Shown here: positions 29,649 through 40,800 of the stretch, piece after piece
Numbering within the stretch: position 1 is the stretch's first letter
Layout of the letters: every line of letters starts with the position of its first letter
Assembly (NCBI GenBank): GCA_030374805.1
Contig: JARGSG010000184.1
Coordinates: 310,001-374,000, forward strand
Length of the DNA stretch: 64,000 nt
Direction: 5' to 3'
DNA from: Gracilaria gracilis
Taxonomy: Eukaryota; Rhodophyta; Florideophyceae; Gracilariales; Gracilariaceae
The notes under the pieces: generated by a model
The model's database searches: none
Told to the model about the DNA's origin: nothing
The model's input: only the letters and a program-made list of their open reading frames with translations
Translations under genes and position numbers: made by a program

Positions 29649-30491
29649 TCAGTAGTCATGGTCATAGTAACGACGCGCTTCACTGTGAGGATACAACGTG
29701 TAATAATCCACCGCCCCATCTGCGCGTACAATCCTCACAAGACATCGACCGTCGTCCATGACATGAGCCAGTAGTGGCTTCTGTTTGACTTCTTCAGTTT
29801 CATGCATTTTCTGTTTCTCTGCTTCCGAGCATTGCGAAATGTCCACCTCTTCAACCTGTTCCTCACCGGTTAGCACGACCGGGTCTTCCGAAGGGCGTCT
29901 GTTTGGACGCCGATGTGAGCACTTGGTTTGAGCAGAGTGTTCGGTGTGGGGTGCAGGTGCAGTGTTGTGCTGTCTCACGCTCGGGTGGGGTGCAGGTGCA
30001 GCGTTGTGTGGTTGAGGCGCTGGTTGGTGCGCTGGAGGGGCGTGAGCATTGTTCACGCTCAAGTTGCGAAGCGCCGCGCGACTTATCTTTTCAGCCCGCA
30101 GCACATCCTTCAGAATCTTCTTCCGCTTTCTCTTGGACGGCGTCTTGGACGGCGTTTGCTTAACAGGGGTTGGCGCGTCTTCCATTTCCACATCGGGTTT
30201 GAACACTCGAAACTTCTTGCTTTCGAACATGGGCGCATTTTCATCGTCATGATGCGATGAAAGACGGCGTTTGCGACAAGAGGACGGGGTAGCAACGCTG
30301 CGTTTCCGCTTTGACTGCGACGAGTTGACGCGACTGTGCGGCCGCTTGCGAGTGGCTCGCCGCAAAGGAGTTGATGGATTGGCTCCCGCTGCAAAGGCAC
30401 CCCTTGGTTCGCTGTCGAGCGGCGAGAGCCGCTTCCGTTTGGAAGGTCGTTCTTCCGCGCGATAACGACGCGTCGGCGTCGAGGTCGACAT
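29649..30491 (-). CDS. Hypothetical basic, nuclear-looking protein
   Basis: I do not recognise this 280-residue protein. It has several strong bipartite-type basic clusters (RPSKRKRLSP, KRKRSVATP, CRKRRLS, PSKRKRKKILKDVL). A His/Pro/Ala repeat (PAPQPHN.APAPHPSVRQHN.APAPH) is at about 160-190. The C-terminus is acidic to neutral with a neat strand-like end (DGRCLVRIVRADGAVDYYTLYPHSEARRYYDHDY). The start at 30491 (MSTSTPTRRYR) is preferred; an in-frame ATG at 30560 adds 23 residues. The sequence suggests a nuclear protein; nothing more can be said. Confidence 0.6.
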   Translation of the reverse strand: MSTSTPTRRYRAEERPSKRKRLSPLDSEPRGAFAAGANPSTPLRRATRKRPHSRVNSSQSKRKRSVATPSSCRKRRLSSHHDDENAPMFESKKFRVFKPDVEMEDAPTPVKQTPSKTPSKRKRKKILKDVLRAEKISRAALRNLSVNNAHAPPAHQPAPQPHNAAPAPHPSVRQHNTAPAPHTEHSAQTKCSHRRPNRRPSEDPVVLTGEEQVEEVDISQCSEAEKQKMHETEEVKQKPLLAHVMDDGRCLVRIVRADGAVDYYTLYPHSEARRYYDHDY

Positions 30492-31485
30492 GGTTGCTTC
30501 ACGTCTCAAGCCAGCGACAATGCTCGCCGATGATGGACGAACTTTTCGTCCCTGAAGCAAAAAGTCTCAGCGCGAGCTCAAGCGCGGGGAACTCCTTGGC
30601 CAAGCACGGAGGCGTTTGTGTGAGTCGCCAACGTCGAACGGTCAAACGGCATCAGCTCGTGCGTGCGTGTCGCGTCGCAATCGTAGAGCAACGCAAACGG
30701 CAAAAACTTTTGACTCAAAAAGTACACGTACATAAAATTACATGTGTAGTACTTGTCCACGTACAAGGGGGTAAAGCAAATGACATTTGCGTGTCTCTTG
30801 AAACCGATCGATGATCGCCTGCTTGTTGGCACGAAGCTACCGAAGGTACGGTGGATAGCTACCGTAGCTCGTCGAGTGGCGCAGCCCGACATCGTGCGGG
30901 TGCCTCGCTGTAGCTCCTTGCCTGCAGAAAGGAGCGCTTCCTGCACATAACTTAATACATTTGGGGCTCGCCGTCGCCTGGCAAGCCTCTGAAATCAACT
31001 ATCATAATATAATACATATTATGTAAGTTACATGAAACGATGCCAAACCATTGCGAAAACCAAACCCTTCTCCTGCTCAATTTTTTCTTAGGGAAATGGA
31101 ACGCTAGGAATCGCAGTTGGTGGGATATCACTACTACCATCTTGTCTTCGAAACCGCTTTTACCTGCAGTCCTGTTTGTAGTTCACGCCTCACCCCCTCA
31201 GGCATGCTCAGAGCGACTACTTCTCACGTCTACCAGATTCACAGGGTTCTCAAAACTTACGACGCCTTAGATATCGGTTAGCTGGGAAATGGTTGTACCC
31301 CCGCGAAGGGTTGAAGGATTGAAATGAGGAATCCTTTTTTCTCTTCACTACCTCTTCTGGAAGAACAAGGGTCTGTATAGATATATCAATAACAATGGAC
31401 ACGCAAAGTCTTTAGTAGTGCAATCGTGCAAGATTTCTAAGGCGCAAAACGTTCAAAGAGAAGACGAACGTCAAGAATCCAATTA
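30492..31485. other. Gene-free 1 kb with a fragment of the 2.6-kb repeat family
   Basis: The left part is the likely promoter of the basic protein. Positions about 31025-31330 resemble 33115-33150 and 33430-33700 (for example the shared core cttgtcttcgaa..ccgc and tgctcagagcgactactt/tgctcagagtgagcacat). It is thus a diverged fragment of the repeat family described at 34-37.7 kb. No gene is supported. Confidence 0.45.
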
Positions 31486-32088
31486 CTACTCCCAAAGAAC
31501 TTGAGCACCGTTCTTATCCTTGGATTTGGACAGAGCACTGTTGCTGCAACGGAATAAGTTCCGTGTGTGACACCTAGCCTGATACCACTTGCACTTCCTC
31601 TTCCGGCGGCAACACCACACCTTGGCCTTAGCCTCCGAAATCTTGAACCTGCATTCGGCACCCTTTCCACAATCATGCAACACACGTGCGTACTTTGCGG
31701 GCCAGCATCCGTTGCCGTCGATTAATTTGCAGCTTCTTCCCTTACGCTTCGATCCAATGCCAAACAGTTTTCCTCCACACTTTGGTGCCTTGGATATGGC
31801 TTTTGCACAAGGAGCACATTTCTTGGCGTTTGAAGAAGAAATGGTCATAGGTTGGCTGTTTGTCGGCTGTGATACATCGTCCTTCTTGAGACAAGGCGCG
31901 CATGCACCAACTGCTTTTACCACATAAGTGGCCGTGGAAACAAAGCAGCTGCCTTTTCCTGAAGAGTGGCCGCAGTTCCAGCCCTTGATGCTTGCCTCAG
32001 GGACCAGTTGGTTGAGGTTGAGACCGGATGAGACAGAAAGTAGGATAGTTGCGAGGAACGCAATCAAGGAATATCGCACAAGAGACAT
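31486..32088 (-). CDS. Small secreted cysteine-rich protein
   Basis: The 200-residue protein begins MSLVRYSLIAFLATILLSVSSG, a clear signal peptide with likely cleavage near residue 22. The mature part has 16 cysteines, including two C-x2-C pairs (CAPCLKK, CAPCAK) and an adjacent CC (WCCRRKRKCKW), and a strongly basic C-terminal half. It has no membrane helix after the signal. I recognise no family. The even Cys number and secretion signal suggest a disulfide-rich extracellular protein, for example cell-wall associated or defensive; that is inference. The frame is open upstream to 32208, but the ATG at 32088 sits directly at the signal peptide. Confidence 0.6.
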   Translation of the reverse strand: MSLVRYSLIAFLATILLSVSSGLNLNQLVPEASIKGWNCGHSSGKGSCFVSTATYVVKAVGACAPCLKKDDVSQPTNSQPMTISSSNAKKCAPCAKAISKAPKCGGKLFGIGSKRKGRSCKLIDGNGCWPAKYARVLHDCGKGAECRFKISEAKAKVWCCRRKRKCKWYQARCHTRNLFRCSNSALSKSKDKNGAQVLWE

Positions 32089-34069
32089 GTTGAAAATCGT
32101 AGGCCTGGTGAAGAACAAACGAAACGGGTTTTGCGGTTTTGGTAAGTGATTAGGAAGATGGAAGGGCAGACTCACAGCCAAGGTAGCTTTATATACAAAC
32201 AGATTCATGACCCATCTGTGAGCACACGAAAACTTTCACTGATTCTGCATCCGAATGGTACGCCATGGGATATTAATCTCACAGTTCTATTCTATCCCAT
32301 CCTTCTCACGATATTCGTGCGTCAACGGCGAGGGTTTTGTTAACTTGCGTTGATGTACGAAAACTCAAGTGTTACAGATTAGAGTGAAGAGTAAGCAACG
32401 TTATGGCACGTGAAAAGCAGTTCCAAATGGAAACTATTGTGCAGCCAAAGATAAATATCCGGTACACATGCAGGGAACAAGAAATCATAGTCCGCAGCTT
32501 TCATTCCTGAAAGCTCATCAGCATGAACTACGCGCTACGCTTAATGCCGGAATTGAAGACATTTGGAGGCGATGTATTCTTGAATGTTGGGCGTTGTAGC
32601 TTACGATGGACCGGCACGTCTGGAACGAAAATTATGTGAGCTGCCCAACAGCTAGCTTTCAGCCGTCTTTGTGGGCTCGCGTGTAAGCGTCCTGTGCGAG
32701 CAACGCAATGCCAGCTCAATACTTTGTTGACGAAGGTTGAGAGGAGGCCCATCTGGACGTCCAGGTTGGGCACACGCGCTGGTGATGACAAGCCGCTCTG
32801 CTGTTCATGTAAAACTTCAGATACACCTGTTCTTTGGTCAAACATCGGCCTATCTATATATACAAACGTATAGAACCGTTCTATCAGAACGTAAATAACT
32901 TCTTGTTCTGCAACAATGAACCGGAACAATTACAGTATTGTTGACTGTCATATTGCAAATCAAAAGGAGACAGATCCCAAACGCAACCGCGTTGGTCTGA
33001 CAACGGTAAACGTTGTTAGAACCCCCCCCCCCGCCCCCCCCCCCCCCCCACCCCCCCCCCCCTTTCCCCTTCCCGCCGCCACTGCGCCCCGCTGCGCCCT
33101 CTGCGCACATGCAACAATGTCATGAAACAATGCCGAAGCAGTGAGAAAGCCAAAGTCGGGTGCGTTGAAAACACACTGCCTTTGCCCGTCATCATTTATT
33201 CTAGAAGAGCAAGCCTTGTCACCTGAAAATAAAAGTACGCAGGATAGAAGCAAATGATGTTTTTTTTTTCTCTCTCCCATGAATGTATGAGTCAATACCA
33301 TTATCTCTCAACAAGTAATGTTATAATAGAATCCGGTAGCAGTGAGTAAAAAGCAAGTTTCGTTTTAACAGCAAGTCAAAGAACAGTTTATTGCCTTGCT
33401 CGGCATTGACAAGTATTTGAAAGGACAGAAAGAATGAATTATACCCTTAGGAAGATGGAAGGCTAGAAACTGTACCATTCCCACCTTGTCTTCGAAGCCG
33501 CCTCTACCGGCAGTCCTGTACACCGTTCAGGTCTCATTCAAGTCAAACATGCTCAGAGTGAGCACATCTCACGTTTACCATGTTAACATAGTTCTCAGAA
33601 AACACGACACCTTGGATATAGGTTTGGTGCGAATTGGTAGTAGCCGCGCGGCGAGACGAAGGGATCTCTCCTTTTCTCTTCACCATTTCCTCTTGAAAAC
33701 CCCGTGCTTTCCTCTGAAACTGAATGTACGCAGAATGAGAGCAGACCAATAGAACCACTGAAATGATTCCGGAAAACAAAGATGTGACCATGGTGAAGAA
33801 CATTTCGGTGCGCATTCTGTGCATGACTGTGTGCCAACTCGAAAAGAAAAGCGATTCCAACATGATATGCCACAACTTGAGGTCACTAATACACTAGTAA
33901 GTAGTATAGATACACAAGTGCGAGATGTTAGCGTCGTAGTTGAAAAGGGAAAACCAGACGAATCAGTAACACTTATACGCACATTCTGATTTCAACTGCC
34001 AAGATGAGTCGAAACAAGATAAGCCTACGAAGAGATGCGATTTCTGTACAGCCAGGCTTGCTGCAAGTA
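32089..34069. other. Repeat-rich, gene-poor region
   Basis: This region holds the promoter of the Cys-rich gene, short frames without recognisable content, a poly-C tract (33022-33062), and a repeat fragment at about 33430-33700. Part of that fragment (33545-33630) is an inverted copy of 36477-36543. A minus-strand frame at 33543-33875 encodes a hydrophobic helix (FFTMVTSLFSGIISVVLLV) but I cannot support it as a gene. Confidence 0.4.
33022..33062. repeat. Poly(C) tract, 41 bp with two interruptions
   Basis: There are 39 C residues in 41 bp, interrupted once by G and once by A. The minus strand is an almost pure G tract able to form G-quadruplexes. Its exact length may be affected by sequencing. 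Confidence 0.85.
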
Positions 34070-34431
34070 TAGTTAAGTGTAGGAGAAGTTCCACGAGTGC
34101 TTTCGTTTCGAAAACGATGTTGTCATTTCTGCCATACCGCCCCGTCCACCGCGAAATATGCTTTGACCGAACTGCCACTCAATGTTTTCAAAGTTTGGGG
34201 CACAAACAAACCCAGTAGTGCTTTTAACCGTTTGTAATGCGAAAGCAAATCTAATCTATGTAACACATTCTAATTTCACGGAAATGAAACGTCGGAGTCC
34301 CTTTCATTCATTTTATGATCGATTTCGACAGTTGTCACAATAAAAAGACTTCCAGTTAGTGAATTTCACTAGGTGATCCAACGACCAGATTAGGGGCATA
34401 AACTTTTCTCTTCGTATTACTTCTGCTCTCT

Positions 34432-34878
34432 TCAAAGCATGAAACTCTTAGACACCAATGAAGCCACATTACTGTACATGACTCCATAGCTGTCTGCAAT
34501 GCATCTAGCTCCTTCAGCTGTCAGGCTCGGAAGAGATCGGCGATGAAAGGATAGAACCTTTCTTACGAAATGAATAATGGAAGCCGCTGTTGCTTCGAAC
34601 AAGCTGTCGGTGATTGAAAGAAAGAGGCTGTATAATAGGCACAAGAAAAAGCAGATGTTTATTGCGTTGTCTAGCGTCTCTACCTCCCGCGTTAGGAGGT
34701 CAATAAGACCCTGGCGGGATCGACAGTGACGTAGAAATACAAAAATTGCTGCGGGGGCAGCTAGAACGGCGCAAAGGTGCCAAAAGGCCTCAAAGGAAGC
34801 GCTCATTCTAGACCAGAAGCACTGCGCTACTCCACAGCCTTCTGAACCGGCGGCTTCGAGATCGACCCACTTCTCCAT
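34432..34878 (-). CDS. Putative small membrane protein B of the 2.6-kb repeat
   Basis: The 148-residue frame has hydrophobic segments AVLAAPAAIFVFL (about 38-50) and INICFFLCLLYSLFLSI (about 73-89). A diverged relative is at 50024-50332 on the same strand (shared CAVLAA, a basic turn, then E.E.L..AIN), and remnants at 46646-46849. Unrecognised; it may be an exon of a larger gene or a remnant. Confidence 0.3.
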   Translation of the reverse strand: MEKWVDLEAAGSEGCGVAQCFWSRMSASFEAFWHLCAVLAAPAAIFVFLRHCRSRQGLIDLLTREVETLDNAINICFFLCLLYSLFLSITDSLFEATAASIIHFVRKVLSFHRRSLPSLTAEGARCIADSYGVMYSNVASLVSKSFML

Positions 34879-34983
34879 GCAATGAATATAACTTGAAAAG
34901 GCGAGAGTCAGCTCCCATTATTTCCCCTAGTCCGCCTATTTTCATCAAAGAAGACAACCCCATAAACTTCAATACATTCGACT

Positions 34984-35310
34984 CTAGCTCATCTTCTGAC
35001 CTGTGATGTTAAAGTGTATGCAATTTCCAGCCCAATAGCAATCAGTTCCAGGACTGTTCACCATACGTCGGTTTGAAGCAGTACCATAAAAGAGATGCGG
35101 TGCATCTTGAACCTTGTAGATGGCGAATGTGATACAGAGTGTCACCACGAGAAACGACAGAAAAAGGATCGCGTTCCCTTCCGAATCATCCATCATAACT
35201 TGCCAAGGTCTTGTTGCTGCTTTTGCCGTCTGCAGTAGTTCGGAGTCCATAAGAAAACCGTGTGAGATGGTTTTCGATCGATACGGGGTTTTAACGGCTC
35301 TGACGTACAA
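34984..35310 (-). CDS. Putative small membrane protein A of the 2.6-kb repeat
   Basis: The 108-residue frame has one confident membrane helix, ILFLSFLVVTLCITFAIY, preceded by DDSEGNA and followed by a polar segment with SNRRMVNSP and Cys residues. The copy at 47047-47280 keeps ESEGNAIFLLSFLVVTLCIT and SNRRMANSP, while differing by in-frame length changes and synonymous bases. That is coding-like conservation. Function unknown; possibly one exon of a multi-exon gene. Confidence 0.4.
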   Translation of the reverse strand: MYVRAVKTPYRSKTISHGFLMDSELLQTAKAATRPWQVMMDDSEGNAILFLSFLVVTLCITFAIYKVQDAPHLFYGTASNRRMVNSPGTDCYWAGNCIHFNITGQKMS

Positions 35311-36674
35311 GGGTAATGGCTGCTCTGCAGTGTTCCGGGGTTCGCGATATTCTTCAAACGTCCCCCGCCGGCGGCTGCAGTCCGAAGACCTTGCTCAGTT
35401 ATTAGAATAACCACGTAGAGCGATTTATCATCAGTATGCGCCGTGGAGAACTGCCAAGTTATGAATAATGACTACACATTCGTGTTGTGGAAGATGCGGT
35501 TCTGTTAGAAAGCATTTGAATCACTCAGATCAGAAGTTTCCACGCAGGACCATGTCTGTTGGATGCTGTTTCAGCTGAGGGATAGTGCTTGAGTTTCGAG
35601 TGAGGACTATGATATTGGCTTGGTGCCATCACCGCTGTGACCAAAATTTCAAAGCGATGTTGACCAAAACGCCCAAGAAACGAGTATCAAGAATGAGAGT
35701 TTCTCTGAAGAATGAGGAGTTGATGGGAGGTATGGGGAGATTTGTGAAAGATTCCTCTGCGCATCGCTACTGATATTGGTGGTCAGAGCTTCAGAAGGTA
35801 AAGACTTTTTGATAATAGTCGGGCTCTTATCCTGCACTGATTGTTTCCGGTGAGGCCGTTGAGTGCCGGTGCGCCTGGCGCACTGGGCCATTCGAACTAC
35901 CTTCTATGACGTGGATTCTGTTTTTGGACACTCCGGACTCGACAATGGCCGCCATCATGGCAATGATTGCACCTCTACCACCAGAGTGAGAACCCCACCC
36001 TGCGCAGAAAGCGAAGCATTTTGTTTATGAATCTCTACAATCATTCTCGCTTCCGGTTCTACCCTTGTAAAACGTTTGTTTGTTTAGAGAACAGTTTTCT
36101 ACAGGACATCAAAACTGAGATATGTTCCGCAAAAAGAAAGTATGAAATCTTGTAACTACGTGTATATATACTAAATGGGGTATGAAAATTTAGACCGTGA
36201 AAGAAAATGAATGGTGTAGCTTTGGTGGAGCAAGAACAAGTGCCGTATCTATGGTTCGCCCTTGTAAAGCAAGAACTATGAAAATGAGTGATGTGCAAAG
36301 ACTCTTTACACTTGAGTACCAAAGTCATAGTCTGCTTCCTTTCCAATGAGAAAGAAGAACAGCAGTTTTATTCCATTTCGGATGTCATCCCCTTGCACAT
36401 ATGGATTCTCAGCTTCAGAGCCATCCTCAGAATGCGCCCCGAAATGTTCTTCTCATAGGCTAAGTCTCAACAAAACTGTATCCAAAGTGTCGTGATTTCT
36501 GAGAACTATATTAACCTGGTAAACGTGAGATGTGCCCACTCTGTATCTTTTGTATATAATCCCACAAGACTTGCTGTTTGTGTGCCTTGCCGTTACATTG
36601 AGAGTTAAGAACAAGCAGTTGGACACTGTAGTCAATCGAGCAAAAAGAACCTTACATGAGTCATGTACCGATGG

Positions 36675-37680
36675 TATGGTAAGTGTAGGAGAAGTTCCAC
36701 GAGTGCTTTCGTTTTGGAAACGATGTTGTCATTTCTGCCATGCCAGTTCTCCATCCACCGTGAAATCTGCTTTGACGGAACCATCACTCAATCTTTTTTT
36801 TTATCTTCTTTACTATGAGCGCGTACGTTGATTCCTCGGAACGCGTGGAGTTTGCTAAATACCCCCAACGACCTATAAAGCTTCCTAACAAAAACCTAGC
36901 CGCTGGCTGCGAATTTGCAACCGTGTTACGCTCACTTAGCGACTACATTATTTCCCAGAGGAACCATTAAACCTCTAAGGTGTTCTTGACTGTGGGCATT
37001 TTGCAACCGACGTTTATCAACTTTTCATTCTTTGTCCTTCTCACCTGCACCATTCGTTATCCTTTCAAGAGCTCGTTGGCAGAGCGGCAAACCAATCTTT
37101 TCAAAGTCTTGTATACAAACTAACTTAGAAGTTGGTATACAAAACACTCAGAAGTGTTTCTAAACCGTTTACAGTATAGCAAATGTAATCTAATAGTTTA
37201 AGTTTTACGGACACGAAACGAAGGGGTCCTTTCCATTCATTTTATGACCGCTTTCATGTCACAAAATGATCCAACTGGCCTAATAGGCCTTAAAGCGAAA
37301 GGTCTTCATAATATTATTATGCTGCTCACTGGGACGCTTGCAACTCTTTCGACACCAGCACTGTGCATGCTTTCCATAGCTGTCGTAATGCAAGTAGCTT
37401 AATCAGATTTCGGGTTCGGAAGAGATCCGCGACGACGAAAGGCTCCTGGGAACGCAATGTGCGCGGACCACAGGTCTCCTTCTGTAGGAGCACATTGAAT
37501 AAACAGGAGGTCGAGAGGCACATGTGCCGAATTTGTGGATGGGCGGAAAATGATCGCAACTGAGGCTCTTTGTCATCCTTGTCGTACATCAGGACTTGGA
37601 AATCGCCGCTTGAGATTCTGAACAAGGGCGCACAAGTTGATTTCCTCATTGTTCCGTGAAGAATACCGTACACGCGCACC
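36675..37680. repeat. Second, partial tandem copy of the 2.6-kb repeat unit
   Basis: It starts with the same word as the first unit (aagtgtaggagaagttccac at 34076 and 36680). It follows that unit through the fgaacgatgttgtcatttctgcca-type block and the ttcattttatga block to about 37460, then degenerates. The spacing between unit starts is about 2.6 kb. Confidence 0.65.
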
Positions 37681-37890
37681 TCTCATGAACGGAGAGGGCG
37701 ACAAGCAAGAGGTTCCAAAAGAATTGTCACCCTTGGTGTCTACAAAGCATCTAAACTAGGCGGTGGGGGGTGGGTAGATACTAGATCTTTAGGCATCAGC
37801 CCACTCCGCAATGGATGTTTGTGGTGAGACGAGATCGATTTTAGTGAAGGTATGTACATGGATGTAATACAGTAGTTAGCTCAACATACA

Positions 37891-40800
37891 TTAACCGGAA
37901 ACCGCCAGCTGTCGCTCTGGGTGAAACACCTTGCGCCGCTTACTAATGAGATCAATAGTCGCATCAATTTCCTTTCCAAAGGCCTCTGCCTCTGCCACGA
38001 TAACCTCGTATCTTTCTGACCACCTCCGACTCCCGAATACTTTCCATGGAAGGCTGAAACGCTTTCTTGGGGTTTCACTGGCACCCCTGTATTCTTCGTT
38101 CAGGGATAACCTTCTCTTCCGCACTGGTGACTCGAACTCATCTTGACCAAGCACGTCTTTTCTACCAACATCATCTTCATGACGATGCCTTTTCCCAAGA
38201 CTGGGCTCCTTTCTTCGATCCCCTGTATCACTGCTATAACGATTATTATCGCCCGCAAACACTGATGTGAACAAGACGTTAAGACGGCGAATTCTGGAGG
38301 TCTGCTTCTCCTCATCGAGTACTCTTGCTAGTGGGGCTTCCACATTATTCAAATCCCGGAGCAACGAAGATACTAAGCGAGGCATAATGATGCCCAAGGC
38401 CCGACAGAACTCTACAAGTCCTTGAAATCCATCATGACGGATTTTCGGAAACGCTATTCCCCCCAAAGTGCAAAGGGAAGCGAGATACCTCTCGTAACTT
38501 TGGTCATTGCTCTCAGTTGGCATCGGAAGCTTCATTCTCCGAGTAAGCTCAGCTCCAATTCGGATGAATTGAAGTCGATGATACGAGAACTCTGTTGGCC
38601 ACCTTCTCGCGTTTTCAGACACTTCTTTCGCAACCCTGCGCCAATTCCTGTTCACAATTCTTATCATGTCGTAAAGTTCATTGCAGCCAGGGCTTTGACA
38701 CCGAGAAAACTGCCAATCCAATACCTCCATCCAAGCATTATTCCCGACTTCAACGAGTTTGTCACCCACCCGTTGAAGTTGGAAATCGATCCTGTGAGTT
38801 GCAGAACGGCTTTGATGGCAGACAACGCTCTCTGCGATATACCCTGTTAACTGAGGATCTTGATCCCTTTGCAATACAGTTTCTCTAGAGAGCACCACAC
38901 ACCGCACACCGCACACAATATCTCGGGTCAAAAGAGACTGAGCCCATTCCGATTCATCTCCTTGTTCTAATTTTTCTTTCAGACTGGGGGATATGGGACC
39001 CATCGAATTGAAACATACCAAAATCAAGAACGGTGGCACATTCGGTGCAGTCCGCGATTGTGATCGTAGAGCAGATAGACGTTGCTCAATGACTTTTTGC
39101 TGTTCATTGAGCCCAGATTCACCAGTTGCGCCGTCTATCGACCAAATAATTGTGGAAGCTGTGCTTGGTAGGGTGTCTTCAGTACCCACTTGCAAAACGG
39201 AGAGACATGGATACTTCACCGTCTCCTTGTTCTTGGCGTTGATAACTACCCTATTGTTCATGACGTCCTTTCCCAACCGGCTGCGAAGCCATGTGGTGGT
39301 AACATTCACACCAGATAGTCCTTTCCTCTCTCCAACGATAACGGCTTGCCATTGCAAAACTGCCAGTTTTCTCAATGTCAGAAACACATTTTCCACCTCC
39401 AACCCAGGATTTGGGACACGATCGTCACTTGGCAGGGAGAGTATGGGAATTCTATCTGTTACCGTCTTCATCGACATTTCCAGTGGTGATCTCAGATCAT
39501 TCACAAGGGTTTTGTTCGCGTAGAAGAACTTCTCCGCATGTTCATCAACGTTGGGCGGTTCAGGACTTCTCAGCAGAGCCGTCTTTTGGTGTTCGTATAT
39601 CTCCTCCCACGCGTCGCCTCCCTTTTCTCGGAGCTCAGAAAGAGTAGGAGATGGAAGCTCGGGGAAAGGTAGTCCTTCCCACGACCAGCTCTTTGACTCA
39701 TCCAAGAACTCCTCCGCTCTTGTGATCCTAGCCCAAGTGCGACCAAGGTGTTCAAACCCAGTCTGACAGGCGCGCAACGTATCCGAGCGACTCAGCAGCC
39801 CTCCTTCGTTTAGGGATCGAAGGACGGAAAAGGCTATCCTCATACTCTCTTCAATGGACTCAGTATGCCTTGCAATTTCAAATAGGAGTCTTCCACATCG
39901 CTCTTCATGGCGATGCGCGCGCGCCTTCTTCGCTATGGAAACGATCCTTTGTCGCTCTTCGACAACTCTCGAGGCCCTCTCCCGAAGCTTGTTCTGCTCG
40001 TCTTCATGGGGTTCAAGATCGGTTTTGCTGCTGGTACCATTGTCTTGTTCATTGGTGGGAATTTCTGAACCAGTTTGGAACACTTCTCTGCTACCAGGGC
40101 CTGCAATCTGCGGAGCAGATTCGTTTTGTCGGCTTTCTTCAACAGTAGAATATTCGCCGACTGCCTGAGGGATTCCAAAACCTGTTATGGGCGCAGTATT
40201 GACCAGTGCATTTGGTAACCCATCAGGTGCCATTTTCTTCTCGGTTCCTGCGACAGACTGAGCCGATGATGCTATCTGAGTGCTCATGGCAGCTTGAACA
40301 GAATGAAAAGGTTTCTCGGATGCAGAGAGCGTTTGACCGAGGCCTTTCAAGCTTGAATCGCTCGTCCCTTGTTTCACACTGAATTGTATACCAGTTGAAA
40401 CGTTGGTAGACTGGATCAGAGCAGTAGACGTTTTGGCTTCTCCCGCACCATCGCGTAACGACATCGTTGCACCTGATATCTTCCTTTGTCCATCTTCAGC
40501 AACAAGGAGTGAGTGACTTCCAGGATCATTTTGGGAAGGGAACAGACCAAGCGATGAATCTGGTTCTTCCTTGATCGGAGCTTCGGCGTTGAATGCCAGA
40601 CGCTGTTCACCTGAAGATAAATCACGGGGTTTGACCTCATCAGCTACGTTCGTTTCAATGCTTGAAACACGTAATGTGCTTGTCTGCTTCTGCAGTGCAC
40701 TGCTCCCAAGTACATTTCGATTATGAATAGGACTAGATACCGATGCCTTTTCCCCAATATTCGCGCTCTCGTGATGAGTAACAGTTTTGTTACCATGGGT

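Larger units (their letters stand above)
34070..36660. repeat. 2.6-kb repeat unit, most complete copy
   Basis: This block aligns by eye with 46640-48830 from about 34600 onward (shared words such as agctgtcggtg.ttgaa, gcagctagaacggc.caaa, cgttcccttccga.tcatcca, ttgagtttcgagtgaggac). Its left part (34076-34545) recurs at 36680-37460 in the same orientation, so a second unit follows it in tandem. It resembles no transposon family that I know. The minus strand contains two hydrophobic reading frames listed separately. Confidence 0.7.

Noticed and set aside
32528-32929. 133-codon minus-strand frame
   Set aside because: No domain, signal peptide or repeat partner; likely chance in AT-balanced intergenic DNA.
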